A DNA stretch of 64,000 nt from Methylomonas sp. LL1 (GCF_015711015.1 NZ_CP064653.1:992001-1056000); one strand, 5' to 3'; shown: positions 1 through 9,072, counted from the stretch's first letter. Notes: a model not told the origin generated them from the sequence alone. Numbers and translations: made by a program.

Positions 1-1403
1 CCGGTGCTGGCGCGTTCGCGCTGTTCCATGTCGATCAGGAACTGGTCGGCGTTCTGGCTGAGGTTGCGCAGCTCGTCCAGCTCGGGATGATAGCCCGGCG
101 CGATGACGCCTCCGTCGCGGATCAACACCGGCGGATTGTCGATGATGGCGCGTTGCAGCAATGCCAGCAAATCAGGTTGTTCGCGCAGTTGCGTGCGCAG
201 GTTTTCCAGATGAGGGTTCTCACTGTCGGCTAGCTGGGTTTGTAAGTTGGGCAACACCGCCAAAGTGTGACGCAACACCAGCAAGTCGCGGGGACGCGCG
301 GATTTCAAGGCAATTCGCGAGCTGATGCGCTCGATGTCGCCAACCTGGCGCAGGCTGGCTTGTAAATCGCGATAGAGTTGATCGTCCAGCAAACTGGCAA
401 CGCAGGCATAGCGGCCATTGATGATGCCGTGGTCGCGCAACGGCCGGTGTATCCAGCGCCGCAGGCAGCGGCTGCCCATCGCGGTGGCGGTCTTGTCCAG
501 CACGCCCAGCAAGGTGTATTGCAGCTGGCCGCTGGGGTGGCTGTCCAGCTCCAGGTTGCGGCGGCTGGCGGCGTCGAGGCTGATGCTGTCGTCGCAGTTT
601 TCGACGCTGATGCCCTGGATGTGGGGTAGGGCGCTTTGCTGGGTATCGCGGACGTATTGCAACAAGCAGCCGGCCGCGCAAATCGCCGCCGGCAGATGTT
701 CGCAGCCGTAGCCTTTCAAATCGTGGCTGTTGAATTGTTTCAATATCAATTGCCGGCAACTGTCCAGGTCGAAATGCCAGGGCGGCCGCCTGCACAGGCC
801 TTTGCGTTCCTTGACGGCGGCCGGCAATGCTTGGTCTTCGCTAAACAGCAATTCGGCCGGATTCAGGCGTTCGATCTCGCTGAGCAACTGGGTTTCGGTC
901 TCGAGTTGTTGCAGCACGAACTTGCCACTGCCCAGGTCCAGGCAAGCCAGTCCGTAGAATTTATCGAACGCCGCCAGCGCCACCAGCAAATTGTCCTTGC
1001 GATCCTCCAGTAAGGCCTCGTCGGTGACCGTGCCCGGCGTGACGATGCGTACCACCTTGCGTTCCACCGGTCCCTTGGATTTTGCCGGGTCGCCGATCTG
1101 CTCGCAAATAGCAATCGACTCGCCTTGTTTCAATAGGCGGGCGATATAGTTTTCGGCGGCGTGATAGGGAATGCCGGCCATCGGGATAGGCTGTCCGCCG
1201 GAATGTCCGCGCGCGGTCAGCGTGATGTCGAGCAATTGCGCGGCCTTCCTGGCATCGTCGAAAAACAGCTCGTAAAAATCGCCCATCCGGTAGAACAATA
1301 GTGTCTCCGGGTGTTGCGCCTTGATGCGGAGAAATTGTTGCATCATTGGCGTGTGTTGTGTTTCGTTGCCTTGCTTGCTTTCTTGTATTGTTTGGAGATT
1401 CAT
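1..1403 (-). CDS. mutS: DNA mismatch repair protein MutS (5' part; gene runs off the left edge)
   Basis: MutS binds mismatches and small loops in DNA and starts methyl-directed repair with MutL. The minus-strand frame starts MNLQTIQ at 1403 and stays open to the window edge, about 467 residues against a usual total near 850. The N-terminal mismatch-binding domain is plain: [17 protein letters not shown], then [13 protein letters not shown] with the Phe-x-Glu wedge, then [20 protein letters not shown]. Connector and lever domain sequence follows. The ATPase domain lies outside the window. A second possible start is the MM of HTPMMQQF near 1344, but the longer N-terminus matches enterobacterial MutS better. 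No defect is seen. Confidence 0.97.
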   Translation of the reverse strand, partial: MNLQTIQESKQGNETQHTPMMQQFLRIKAQHPETLLFYRMGDFYELFFDDARKAAQLLDITLTARGHSGGQPIPMAGIPYHAAENYIARLLKQGESIAICEQIGDPAKSKGPVERKVVRIVTPGTVTDEALLEDRKDNLLVALAAFDKFYGLACLDLGSGKFVLQQLETETQLLSEIERLNPAELLFSEDQALPAAVKERKGLCRRPPWHFDLDSCRQLILKQFNSHDLKGYGCEHLPAAICAAGCLLQYVRDTQQSALPHIQGISVENCDDSISLDAASRRNLELDSHPSGQLQYTLLGVLDKTATAMGSRCLRRWIHRPLRDHGIINGRYACVASLLDDQLYRDLQASLRQVGDIERISSRIALKSARPRDLLVLRHTLAVLPNLQTQLADSENPHLENLRTQLREQPDLLALLQRAIIDNPPVLIRDGGVIAPGYHPELDELRNLSQNADQFLIDMEQRERAST

Positions 1404-1500
1404 TCGTAAATTAATGAAATAACAGATAATTGTTCTATGACTATGGGTCAGGTTTTCACCAGCTACACTTTTCAAAACTTCCCTGTGCTTTGCTGTTTAG

Positions 1501-1553
1501 TATAGGTTTTTTAGAGTTATCCTTGCGTCATCGAACAACATAAAAAACCTATA
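1501..1553. repeat. Perfect 13-bp inverted repeat upstream of an integrase fragment
   Basis: TATAGGTTTTTTA at 1501-1513 is exactly repeated in inverse as TAAAAAACCTATA at 1541-1553, with 27 nt between. It lies in the AT-rich gap between mutS and the integrase fragment that opens 5 nt later. It may be a recombinase core/attachment site, an element end, or a hairpin acting as a terminator. The sequence alone does not decide. Confidence 0.6.
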
Positions 1554-1558
1554 TTAAA

Positions 1559-1864
1559 ATGCAATTCCATGCCTGCACCGCTAAAGCTTTGAGGCTAGGA
1601 CAGCATATGGCTTTTGACGATTACCCAGGGCTGCATTTGTCTGCCATGGCAAAGGTGAGAACTTGGTTTTATCGATATAGAAGCTCCTTTGATGGACGCC
1701 TTAGGCAGGTGTCCATTGGCCATTGGCCGCCTATGTCATTTTCAGCGGCTATTGTCGCTTGGGAAGCTTTGAAAAACCAGCGTGATTCTGGTAATGATTC
1801 TGTATTAGAAGTAAAGCAAGTTAAATTAGAGACAAAAGCTTTCCTGATTAGCAAGCTCCTTTAG
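1559..1864 (+). pseudogene. Tyrosine integrase remnant, N-terminal arm-binding domain only
   Basis: This 101-residue frame resembles the N-terminal DUF4102/arm-type DNA-binding domain of phage and island tyrosine integrases: a GLHL strand, then KVRTWFYRYRSSFDGRLRQVSIG (as two halves WFYRYR and GRLRQVSIGHWP), then a helix starting MSFSAAIVAWEAL. Such integrases are normally near 400 residues. Here the frame stops right after the arm domain, so the core-binding and catalytic domains (Arg-His-Arg-Tyr) are missing. Codon use and AT content differ from mutS. It is most likely debris of an excised island. A small stand-alone DNA-binding protein is possible but less likely. The domain call rests on motif resemblance. 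Confidence 0.6.
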
Positions 1865-2021
1865 CAATCGGCGGAATCCAAGTGATCCCCGATTAAAACG
1901 CACATACTAAGTTCAAATTCCAAGGAGACATTCGTCATAGCAGTGTTGGGAGCCGGAATTTGTATTCGGTTGTTGCAATACCTACACTATGTGACGTCTA
2001 CCTTATATTTTGTAAATCAAA

Positions 2022-2516
2022 ATGCGCCTTCCGCCTAAACACCAGCGAGATGTTCTTAAAATCGGTGAACTGGCCGATGAACTCGGCACCACGCCAAGAA
2101 CGATTCGCTTGTACGAAGAGCTCGGACTGATCGCCCCCGACCGCACAGAGGGCGGCACACGTCTTTATGCCCGGAAAGATTTGAAACGCATGGCTATCGC
2201 GTTGCAGCTTGGTCGTGTCGGTATCGAACTGGAATCGGTGCAAAAGCTCGCTCAAACCCGGCAGCAATGTGTTTCCGGCAAAGAAGCATCAGCCGCGATG
2301 CAGCCGCTCCTGCATGATTTGCGTACCAGAATAAGGGGATTGCTGGATGATTTGGAAGAACTGGATCGAGACCTGGAGCGGGCGGATATGCTGATCCGCC
2401 AATGCGGAACTTGTCAAAATCGCCCCAATCGCCAGGATTGCCCGGAATGTCCGGTGAATAAGAACGTGGATTTAACCAACATTGGTCGTCTGGTTTGGGA
2501 TCCGAGTTGTCCGTGA
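2022..2516 (+). CDS. MerR-family transcriptional regulator with C-terminal paired CxxC motifs
   Basis: The N-terminal winged helix-turn-helix is typical of MerR: VLKIGELADELGTTPRTIR, followed by YEELGLIAPDRTEGG and TRLYARKDLKRM (residues about 11-56). A dimerisation helix covers about 90-125. The C-terminus carries six cysteines in total in the protein, with C128-x2-C131 and C140-x2-C143 forming a zinc-ribbon-like or metal/redox-sensing knuckle, plus C83 and C163. MerR proteins usually bind between spaced -35 and -10 boxes and untwist the promoter. No clear ribosome binding site precedes the ATG, and a TATATT box ends 12 nt before it, so a very short leader is possible. The effector is unknown and there is no adjacent target gene, because an IS element follows. 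Confidence 0.85.
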   Translation: MRLPPKHQRDVLKIGELADELGTTPRTIRLYEELGLIAPDRTEGGTRLYARKDLKRMAIALQLGRVGIELESVQKLAQTRQQCVSGKEASAAMQPLLHDLRTRIRGLLDDLEELDRDLERADMLIRQCGTCQNRPNRQDCPECPVNKNVDLTNIGRLVWDPSCP

Positions 2517-2560
2517 ACGACCCGTTGCGGTGTGCGCCAGGATAAGCTGAAATGGTTTAA

Positions 2561-2630
2561 TGATCCCGGACACTTCAAAAGGCAGACTTTATACTGTCAG
2601 CAGAGGTGACCATGACAAACGAGCAAAAAC
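2561..2630 (+). mobile_element. Remnant left end of a second IS3-type element
   Basis: The stretch starts TGATCCCGGACAC, which shares the TGAT start and the CCGGACAC core with the ends of the complete element that follows. It then has AGAGG at 2602-2606 and an ATG at 2612 opening MTNEQKL, after which the frame runs into the end of the next IS. This looks like the 5' end of another IS3-type orfA truncated by the insertion. The rest of that element is not found on the other side. Confidence 0.5.
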
Positions 2631-2660
2631 TGATGTGTCAACACTTTTCCGGACACACAG

Positions 2661-3524
2661 CTAAGCAGCTTTAAGCTGCACTTCGTAGTCAACGGGCGAC
2701 AGGTAGCCATTGGCGGAATGAAGTCGCTCGCGGTTATAAAACACTTCGATATATTCGAATACGGCCTGCCTGGCCTCGGATCGGGTTCGATAGGTCTGGT
2801 GATGTATCAACTCGGTTTTCAGGGTATGAAAGAAACTTTCCGAGACGGCATTATCCCAGCAGTTTCCCTTACGACTCATGCTTTGCCGGATGCCGTGTTG
2901 CGTTAATAAGGCTCGATGGCTGTCCGATGCATATTGGCTGCCGCGATCGGTATGCCATAGCAAGCCTTTCTCGGGCTTGCGCTTCCAAACCGCCATCAGT
3001 AGCGCATCGTTCACCAGTTTGGTCCGCATATGTTCGGCCATAGACCAGCCCACGACTTGCCGGGAATAGAGATCAATCACCACGGCCAGATACAGCCAGC
3101 CCTCCTGCGTATGGATATAGGTGATGTCGCCGGCATAGACTTGATTGGGCTTTTCCACGGCAAATTGCCGATCCAGGTGATTGGACGCAACCGGTTGATG
3201 ATGCTTCGAATTCGTCGTGGCTTTGAATTTGCGCTTGGTTTTACAGGCCAACCCCGCTTCCCGCATCAAACGACCGATACGGCGGCGGCTGACGGTTCGG
3301 TTCTGAGCGGATAAGGCGGCTTTGAGACGGCGCGTACCGTAGGTTGCCCGGCTTTTGCCAAAGGTGCTTTGGATCATCTCGGATAGGGCGGCATCGTCTT
3401 GTTCGCCCGCAGAGGGGCCTTGCTTCAGCCAGTCGTAGTAGGCGCTTCGGGATACCCTCATGAACCGGCACAGGGTATCTACCGCAAAGTCCTCTGCATG
3501 CTGCTTGATCCAGGCGTACTTCAT
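2661..3524 (-). CDS. IS3-family transposase OrfB (DDE catalytic subunit)
   Basis: 287 residues, the usual OrfB length. An HTH_21-type region ([10 protein letters not shown], then [15 protein letters not shown]) precedes an rve integrase core. The catalytic triad is visible as D in GDITYIHT, D in WHTDRGSQY and E in DNAVSESFF, and the C-terminus has [15 protein letters not shown]. OrfB joins OrfA through a -1 frameshift to make the full transposase. Its own ATG overlaps the orfA stop by 4 nt (3521-3524). The frame is intact, so the element may still be active. Confidence 0.95.
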   Translation of the reverse strand: MKYAWIKQHAEDFAVDTLCRFMRVSRSAYYDWLKQGPSAGEQDDAALSEMIQSTFGKSRATYGTRRLKAALSAQNRTVSRRRIGRLMREAGLACKTKRKFKATTNSKHHQPVASNHLDRQFAVEKPNQVYAGDITYIHTQEGWLYLAVVIDLYSRQVVGWSMAEHMRTKLVNDALLMAVWKRKPEKGLLWHTDRGSQYASDSHRALLTQHGIRQSMSRKGNCWDNAVSESFFHTLKTELIHHQTYRTRSEARQAVFEYIEVFYNRERLHSANGYLSPVDYEVQLKAA

Positions 3525-3817
3525 CTTTGTTCCTTGGCGAAGTACGCCGCTGCCTTTTTTAGTAAATCGCGCTCCTCGGTCAATCGGGCCACTTCCTTCT
3601 TAAGGCGCTTGAGTTCATCGTACAGATGTTCATCGGTACGGACCGCTTTATTGCTGTCTTTGGGGCGACTGTATTTTCCTATCCAGGTATGCAAGGTATT
3701 GACGTTAATGCCAAGATCCTGGGCTACCTGGCTGATCGGTTTATCGGATTCATTCGCCAACTTGACGGCTGAGGCTCTGAATTCGGCTGTATAGGTATTG
3801 GGTTTTTCTTGGCTCAT
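3521..3817 (-). CDS. IS3-family transposase OrfA (helix-turn-helix and leucine zipper)
   Basis: 98 residues. The N-terminal HTH_8-type fold reads [16 protein letters not shown] then [19 protein letters not shown]. It is followed by a leucine-zipper segment [15 protein letters not shown] that pairs OrfA with the OrfAB fusion. OrfA binds the terminal repeats and regulates transposition. The zipper runs into a slippery A6G stretch at 3554-3560, where about the last 12 residues can be swapped for the OrfB frame. Intact. Confidence 0.94.
   Translation of the reverse strand: MSQEKPNTYTAEFRASAVKLANESDKPISQVAQDLGINVNTLHTWIGKYSRPKDSNKAVRTDEHLYDELKRLKKEVARLTEERDLLKKAAAYFAKEQR
3554..3560 (-). other. 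Programmed -1 ribosomal frameshift site (A AAA AAG)
   Basis: On the minus strand the heptamer AAAAAAG falls in the orfA frame as cta-AAA-AAG, the canonical X XXY YYZ arrangement. Slipping by -1 enters exactly the orfB frame (coordinates modulo three agree), fusing the HTH/zipper to the DDE core. Confidence 0.8.
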
Positions 3818-3879
3818 TTTGGATTCACGCTTTTTCAGGTTATTTTAAAAAGTGTGTCCGGTTTAGTGTAGCCACATCA

Positions 3880-4239
3880 GGTGCCGACGGCTAAGGCGAC
3901 CTTGCCGGAGCGGCTGTATATGCCGAGTCGGATGGCGGTGCGATGCAGATCAAGTAATTTTGCAAAGCAATTACCAGCGGCGGCATTGAAGCCAATCGAT
4001 TTACACATCTAGAACAACCTCTAACAAAAATGTAGATTTGGAGCGCGCTGTATGGCAAAAAGCAATGCGCATAAATCCATGCAATTAAGCGCGGACGATA
4101 AAAATGATAAGCCACGCTCTTTGTTCAAAATATACCATTAAGGTTATATTTTGCAAAATCTCGCAGGTTCCGTTCAATGCACAAAACCATCCAAGTAAGC
4201 GCTTTTGCATTGCTTGCTTAAGTCCGGATAAGGCCAAAG
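3880..4239. other. Gap without a recognisable gene
   Basis: 360 nt lie between the IS3 right end and the stop codon of arsS. No frame here gave a family I recognise, and no strong hairpin with a T-run was seen. The part next to the IS may be residue of the sequence that the second IS3-type element once occupied. Confidence 0.4.
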
Positions 4240-5202
4240 TCAGAGCAAAGCGCCGCCGCAGCTGCTGCCTTGGCCGGCGGTGCAGCCGTAACAATGGGCG
4301 GCGGTGGCGATGGGTGCGTTTTCGAGTTGTTCCAGGTGCAATTCGCTGATATGTAGTTTGGGTTTGGCTGCGGCGCCCAATGGCAAATCCAGCATCTGAT
4401 TGAAATCGCAGTCGTAGACGTAGCCTTGCCAGTCGATGCTGAGGGTATTCAGGCACATCAGGTTTTCAAGGTTGGCTGTGCGAAAGCTGCTTTTTAGCAA
4501 GGCCATATAAGATTCGAAGCGGCCATGGCTGATCAAGGTGCTGCCGAAGCGCTGAATCGGCATGTTGGCGATGGCAAACAGGCGGTTGAAGACGATGCCG
4601 TAATGTTGCCGTAAGTGCTGTTTGTAAGCCTGTTCCAGTTGCTGTTGATCGGGCGGCAACACGGCGTCTTGCGGGTTGAAAACCAAATTCAACTCCAATC
4701 CGCTGCCCGGCTGACCATAACCCAAGCGGTTCAGGCGCCGCAAGGCCGCCAGACTGTCTTTGAACACGCCTTTGCCGCGTTGTTTGTCGACATTTTCTTC
4801 CAGATAACACGGCAGGGAGGCGACGATGTTGACCTGCTGCGCGGCCAGAAACTCCGCGAGATCGGCGTATTCCGGTTCTTCCAGAATGGTCAGATTGCAA
4901 CGGTCGATCACCTCGATGCCACGATCACGCGCGGCTCGCACCAGATAACGAAAATCGGCGTGCATTTCCGGTGCGCCGCCGGTCAAATCCAGCGTGTGAA
5001 TGTTAGCGGCATCGGCCAAAGCCAGTACCTGATCAACGGTTTCCCGACTCATCATCTCGGTACGTTTGGGGCCGGCATTGACATGACAATGCACACAGCT
5101 CAAGTTGCACAGATAGCCAAGGTTGATTTGCAAAATCTCCAACGGATTGCGAAAAACGGACGGAAAATCACTATTGGCCAGTAAAGGTTTGGTGTCGTGC
5201 AT
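4240..5202 (-). CDS. arsS: Radical SAM/Cys-rich protein, ArsS-type (arsenosugar biosynthesis)
   Basis: A 320-residue radical SAM enzyme. The cluster-binding motif is C-x3-C-x2-C in LGYLCNLSCVHCHVNAGP (residues about 28-46), followed by LDLTGGAPEMH as the SAM-binding GGE-like region. The C-terminal half matches DUF3641: the Cys-rich end HCYGCTAGQGSSCGG plus internal CLNTLSIDWQGYVYDCDFNQML. In the family this enzyme is proposed to add the 5'-deoxyadenosyl group to dimethylarsenic in arsenosugar synthesis. Some relatives are selenoproteins with Sec in the C-terminal CxxC, but here those positions are ordinary codons. It lies 2 nt downstream of the DUF3047 gene, so the two are probably co-transcribed. 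No arsM methylase is next to it, so the substrate is inferred. Confidence 0.85.
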   Translation of the reverse strand: MHDTKPLLANSDFPSVFRNPLEILQINLGYLCNLSCVHCHVNAGPKRTEMMSRETVDQVLALADAANIHTLDLTGGAPEMHADFRYLVRAARDRGIEVIDRCNLTILEEPEYADLAEFLAAQQVNIVASLPCYLEENVDKQRGKGVFKDSLAALRRLNRLGYGQPGSGLELNLVFNPQDAVLPPDQQQLEQAYKQHLRQHYGIVFNRLFAIANMPIQRFGSTLISHGRFESYMALLKSSFRTANLENLMCLNTLSIDWQGYVYDCDFNQMLDLPLGAAAKPKLHISELHLEQLENAPIATAAHCYGCTAGQGSSCGGALL

Positions 5203-5204
5203 GC

Positions 5205-5900
5205 TTAGTCCTTGGAAAACCAGATATCGCCGTAAATAGCAGACACCGAGCCATTGCTGTTGTCGGTATCGGTCATGATGGCGACGGCATCGATAGTGCT
5301 GATGTCTTCACCGAATAGTTTCTTGAAATCGGCCCTGATGTTGCGCTTTTCGGTTTGCCAAACGTTCAACGATGCTTCCGGGCCGCGCAAAGCCAACATC
5401 ATGGCATGATCACCGGCAAAGGCATTGGGCCAGACGCTGTCTTTTTTAGTGTTGCCGGCCCATACGTAATTGATGGCCTTGGTTTGCCAAAACGCCAGCC
5501 CGCCTTTGACCACCACATACACCCGCGCCGCGTAATCGTCGCCTGCCTTACTTTGTTCATTCAAGTCGGTCAAACGATTGCCGATGCGCCACGACCAGTT
5601 CAGGAACGGGGTTTGTTCCAGATCGATATGCTGCTCTTTGAATAAACCGGAACCGGCGGCACGACTATCAGCCGTCAATACCGTCACACCATCGATAGCT
5701 TGCAATCGATACTGGGTTTCGCCTTTGAAGCTTTTATGCTCCCAACCCTCCAGGCGATTTTGGCTGAACTCGCCGATAGGCAGTTTGTTATCGGCAACTG
5801 CCGCGTGCTGCGGCAGTAAAATAGCCAAGCAAAGCAATAGGCGATTATTGATGAATGGCCTCATGGCGCTAATATGGGAAGGATAGGGGAGAGCTGTCAT
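5205..5900 (-). CDS. DUF3047 domain protein, probably exported
   Basis: 231 residues. A hydrophobic signal segment (RLLLCLAILLPQHAAVA) is followed by a beta-rich DUF3047 domain with the typical WSWRIGN, AARVYVVV, INYVW and GDIWFS elements. The function of the family is unknown; it is expected in the periplasm or outer-membrane space. The start at 5900 leaves 12 residues before a second ATG at 5864, which gives a cleaner signal peptide; neither has a good ribosome binding site. It precedes arsS by 2 nt, suggesting one transcript. Confidence 0.8.
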   Translation of the reverse strand: MTALPYPSHISAMRPFINNRLLLCLAILLPQHAAVADNKLPIGEFSQNRLEGWEHKSFKGETQYRLQAIDGVTVLTADSRAAGSGLFKEQHIDLEQTPFLNWSWRIGNRLTDLNEQSKAGDDYAARVYVVVKGGLAFWQTKAINYVWAGNTKKDSVWPNAFAGDHAMMLALRGPEASLNVWQTEKRNIRADFKKLFGEDISTIDAVAIMTDTDNSNGSVSAIYGDIWFSKD

Positions 5901-6011
5901 AGTCGGTTGTCCAGGTTTTGCTTCATGAGGATGTCGTCACGATTTTCCTGCAAATGATAAAACGAGCAAGGCAAGCTGGCTTGCCTTTTCTACTCTAGTA
6001 GTCGTGACTGG

Positions 6012-7375
6012 CGGGGATTCCTTACAGAGGAAATCACGCCCGAAGCGGTCGAGGTGGCCGGTCACAGCCGCATGAAGCGCGGCCGCAAACCGCTCGATCC
6101 TCATCTGCCGCGCGAGATTGTGCGCTATGAATTACCGGAAGCCGAATGCATCTGCTCGCATGACGGCGGCCGTCTGGTGGGAATCGGCGCGGAAATCAGC
6201 GAGCAGCTCGACATCGTGCCGCAACAAGTGCGAGTGATTCAGCATCACCGTATCAAATATGCCTGCCCCTGCTGCGACAACAGCATCCGGGTGACACGCC
6301 AGCACCGGTTCGCACTTGTGCCCCAGAGGGTATCATTCCCAAAGGCTTATTGACCGAAACGGCCTTGGCCTGGGTTGTCACCGCCAAATATCAAGATAGC
6401 CTGCCACTGTATCGGCAAGCCGCATTGCTCAGCCGATTCGGCGGCGATTTGTCGCGCACCACGCTGGCCGCCAGCCTGATGCGGGTCGGTCAGGCGGTGC
6501 AGCCCATCATCAATCTGCTGCGCGACCATCTGCTGGAAGCCGATCTGATCCTGGGCGACGAAACCGTGGTTCAAGTGCTCAAGGAATCCGCGCGAGTCGC
6601 GCAAGCTAAAAGTTATTTGTGGGCACAGATGACCGGCTCCGGCCCGCCGATCCGACTGTTCAGCTACACGCCGGGTCGTGCGGGCACGCATGCGCAGCCG
6701 TTGTATGAAGGTATCGAGCCCGGTGTGGTACTGATGAGCAATGGCTATGAGGTGTATAACACTATTGCCGCTGCGCGGGGTGCTATTCACCTCGGCTGCT
6801 GGGCGCATGCGCGCCGTTATTTTGTCGAAGCCGAAGCCGCCATCCCCAAAGCCGCGCGTGGACCGGAATCACTGGCGACGCAGTTTATCGTTGAGATTGG
6901 CGAGTTGTATGCCATTGAAGCCAAGGCGAAAGACCACCTTAGTGCCGAACAGCATGGACAACAGCGCCAACAGTTAAGCAAGCCGGTTTTGGCCAAGATC
7001 GAAGGCTTGCTGATACAGCATCTGCATGGGGTAACTCCCGGCAGTTTGCTGGGCAAGGCCTTGCATTATCTGTCGTCGCAATGGCCGAAATTGATCCGCT
7101 TTGTCGACAACGGCGCCTAGCCTATTGATAACAACCTCTGCGAAAACGCCATACGCCCGTTTGTCGTCGGCCGCCGCAACTGGTTGTTCTGCGGCACGGT
7201 GGCCGGTGCCCAGGCCAGCGCCAATCTCTACTCGCTCATCGAAACCTGCAAAGCCAACAGTATCGAACCCTACACCTATTTGGTGGCATTGTTCCGCCAG
7301 TTGCCTCTGGCAAAAACCGTCGAAGATTTCGAGGCATTGCTGCCTTGGCAACTCGTCGAGCCAAAGATCGAATAA
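6012..7375 (+). pseudogene. IS66-family transposase (TnpC), decayed
   Basis: The reading enters without a start at about 6012 (EEITPEAVEVAGH, then RMKRGRKPLDPHLPRE), so the N-terminal zipper part is gone. The zinc-finger domain follows (CICSHDGG, YACPCCDN). A frameshift near 6310-6345 moves into the frame IPKGLLTETALAWVVTAKYQ, and an in-frame TAG at 7118-7120 splits off the end PIDNNLCENAIRPFVVGRRNW. The first catalytic Asp (GDETVVQ) and the Glu (CENAIRPF) survive, but the expected DGY Asp is Asn in MSNGYEVYN. No intact terminal repeats or accessory tnpA/tnpB were seen. It is inactive. Confidence 0.88.
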
Positions 7376-7411
7376 TAAACTGGGCGGCTTTGTTCGAAAA
7401 ATCAATCGCGT

Positions 7412-7888
7412 GGTTTAAAGGGCGCTTACTGTGTTCCCTATGCGTGGTAACCACGAGGAAAAACGCTGACGTTGCCTGCCAATACGATGGGGCGCATGAA
7501 TGTGGTGGGTTTGGTCAGTCGGCTAGGCGCGAGCTATTTTCACGCCGTCGAAACGACGGTCACGTCCACCGTGATTGCCGAGGCCATGGCGGGTTTTATT
7601 CGATCTCGTCCTACCGGTAAATTGACGGTGGTGATTATGGATAATGCACCGCCTCACCGAAAGGCCGAGCGAGAAAGCCAAGCTGATTGGTTGTTGGGAC
7701 ATGTCTGGGTGTGGTTCTTGCCACCTTATTCGCCAGAACTGAATCTCATCGAAATTCTATGGAAGAAAATCAAATACGAATGGCTTCCGTGGGCGGCTTA
7801 TGCCAACTTTCAATCTCTCCGTAGCGCTTTGCAGGATATTTTTGAAAATTATGGCGCTGGCTCAAAATACCAAGTGAATTTTGTATGA
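7412..7888 (+). pseudogene. IS630-family transposase, C-terminal fragment
   Basis: The readable part from about 7472 is the DDE_3 half of an IS630 transposase: VVIMDNAPPHRK with the second catalytic Asp and LPPYSPELNLIEILWKKIKY with the catalytic Glu. In frame upstream is GAYCVPYAW, then a TAA at 7448-7450, then PRGKT, where IS630 proteins normally read straight through. The N-terminal helix-turn-helix and first Asp are absent. It begins 36 nt after the IS66 remnant, so one has broken or replaced the other. Confidence 0.82.
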
Positions 7889-8157
7889 CTGCTTAGGTTA
7901 AATTCACTTTTGAATCCGTCTAGCATTTTTTAATAGGATTAAAGTGCAGTAAACCATATCGTTGTGTTAAACGCTCAGCAAAAAGTTAACTGGCATTAGT
8001 TGATCTCGCTCCTCTTCGGTGTTTGACACTCATCCCTTGGTTCTTACATTGTTAAACATCCGTTTATTTTAATGCATGTCAATTTGTTGCGGAGCGCTGA
8101 TCTGTAAAAATCTTAAAGACGCTCCCAGCAGGATAAATGTTTACTCTGGGGCTATAG

Positions 8158-9072
8158 TTACCTGTCAATATTAGCCCAGTTCGATCGATGAAGTTTATGG
8201 CTAAAGTTTGGAACAGCCATCCCAGAGGGAACGAACAGAACATCACACTGCAATTCATCTGCATGCATATATGGCTTAATAGCCACATTAACTCTATATG
8301 CTGAATATCCTAGCTCACAAAAGCCATTAATTAATTCATGTTTGTTTGAGCCGAGTTGACGTAAAAACGAGTCTGATATTTCAGCAATGACATAGGGTTT
8401 ATCACGTGCCAATAGACTTTTCATGCCATTCAACACTAGGGTTTCAGCGCCCTCCACATCGATCTTGATTAACCTAATTGGTGGAAAGTCGTCAATCATA
8501 TTATCGAGTCGAATTGCTGAAACTTTGACGACAGAACTGGTTTTATTTCCTAGAGATCTAATAGATGATATACCCGTGTGGTTTGTAGGGCCGCAATGAA
8601 ATTCTATTTCACTATTGGCATCGGAAACCGCATGATTATAAGTCTTGATGTTTCTGTAAAGATTGTTATTGGCTAATACTTGGAGGCGCTGATAAGTACT
8701 GGGTGACGCCTCGAATGAGAAGATTTTTCCATTCAATCCGACGGTTAAAGATGCCAATGCAGAAAAATAGCCAACGTTAGCTCCCACGTCTATCATGTTA
8801 TCGCCTGGTCGAAGCAATTGGCTGATAATATTCGTGAGTGGCTCCCTTATATTCAAACCGTAAATTAAAGTCTTTAGGCCGTCAAAAGATTCCAAAGGGT
8901 TAAGGTAAATATAGGTGCGATTGGCGATTTTTGCTGGTCCAGCAGGGGAAGCCCGAAGTACTGTTTTTTGCTGATCAAGCCACCGGCATAGTCGCCATCT
9001 TGCAGGGAAGTTTTGGTTTAGTCTATTAAGTTCGCATAAATACTTCAGAAACCGATATTTCATTTTGAACAT
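8158..9072 (-). CDS. FkbM-family SAM-dependent methyltransferase
   Basis: 304 residues. The Methyltransf_21/FkbM core shows the SAM-binding loop MIDVGANVGYFSALAS at about residues 91-106, IFSFEASPSTYQRL for the acidic ribose-binding strand, and IRLIKIDVEGAETLVLNGM as the family hallmark. FkbM enzymes O-methylate sugars or small molecules, often during surface polysaccharide or natural-product synthesis. No glycosyltransferase cluster is adjacent, so the acceptor is unknown. The gene and its flanks are visibly AT-richer than the surrounding genes, and it sits beside transposase debris, which suggests horizontal acquisition. Confidence 0.9.
   Translation of the reverse strand: MFKMKYRFLKYLCELNRLNQNFPARWRLCRWLDQQKTVLRASPAGPAKIANRTYIYLNPLESFDGLKTLIYGLNIREPLTNIISQLLRPGDNMIDVGANVGYFSALASLTVGLNGKIFSFEASPSTYQRLQVLANNNLYRNIKTYNHAVSDANSEIEFHCGPTNHTGISSIRSLGNKTSSVVKVSAIRLDNMIDDFPPIRLIKIDVEGAETLVLNGMKSLLARDKPYVIAEISDSFLRQLGSNKHELINGFCELGYSAYRVNVAIKPYMHADELQCDVLFVPSGMAVPNFSHKLHRSNWANIDR

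Larger units (their letters stand above)
2631..3879 (-). mobile_element. IS3-family (IS3-group) insertion sequence, about 1249 bp, with orfA/orfB
   Basis: Imperfect terminal inverted repeats of about 28 bp bound the element: 2631-2658 and 3852-3879. Both begin TGATGTG and share ACACT and CCGGACACAC. Inside are orfA and orfB on the minus strand in overlapping frames, the classical IS3 plan. No 3-bp target duplication is visible (AAC on the left, GGT on the right), and another IS3-type end abuts on the left. A later deletion or recombination between elements would explain this. Confidence 0.85.

Noticed and set aside
4240..4320. Selenocysteine in the C-terminal motif of ArsS
   Set aside because: The motif reads HCYGC with ordinary codons and no in-frame TGA before the true stop.
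6012..7375. Functional IS66 transposase with programmed recoding
   Set aside because: A frameshift without slippery context, an amber codon, a missing N-terminus and a catalytic Asp to Asn change together indicate decay.
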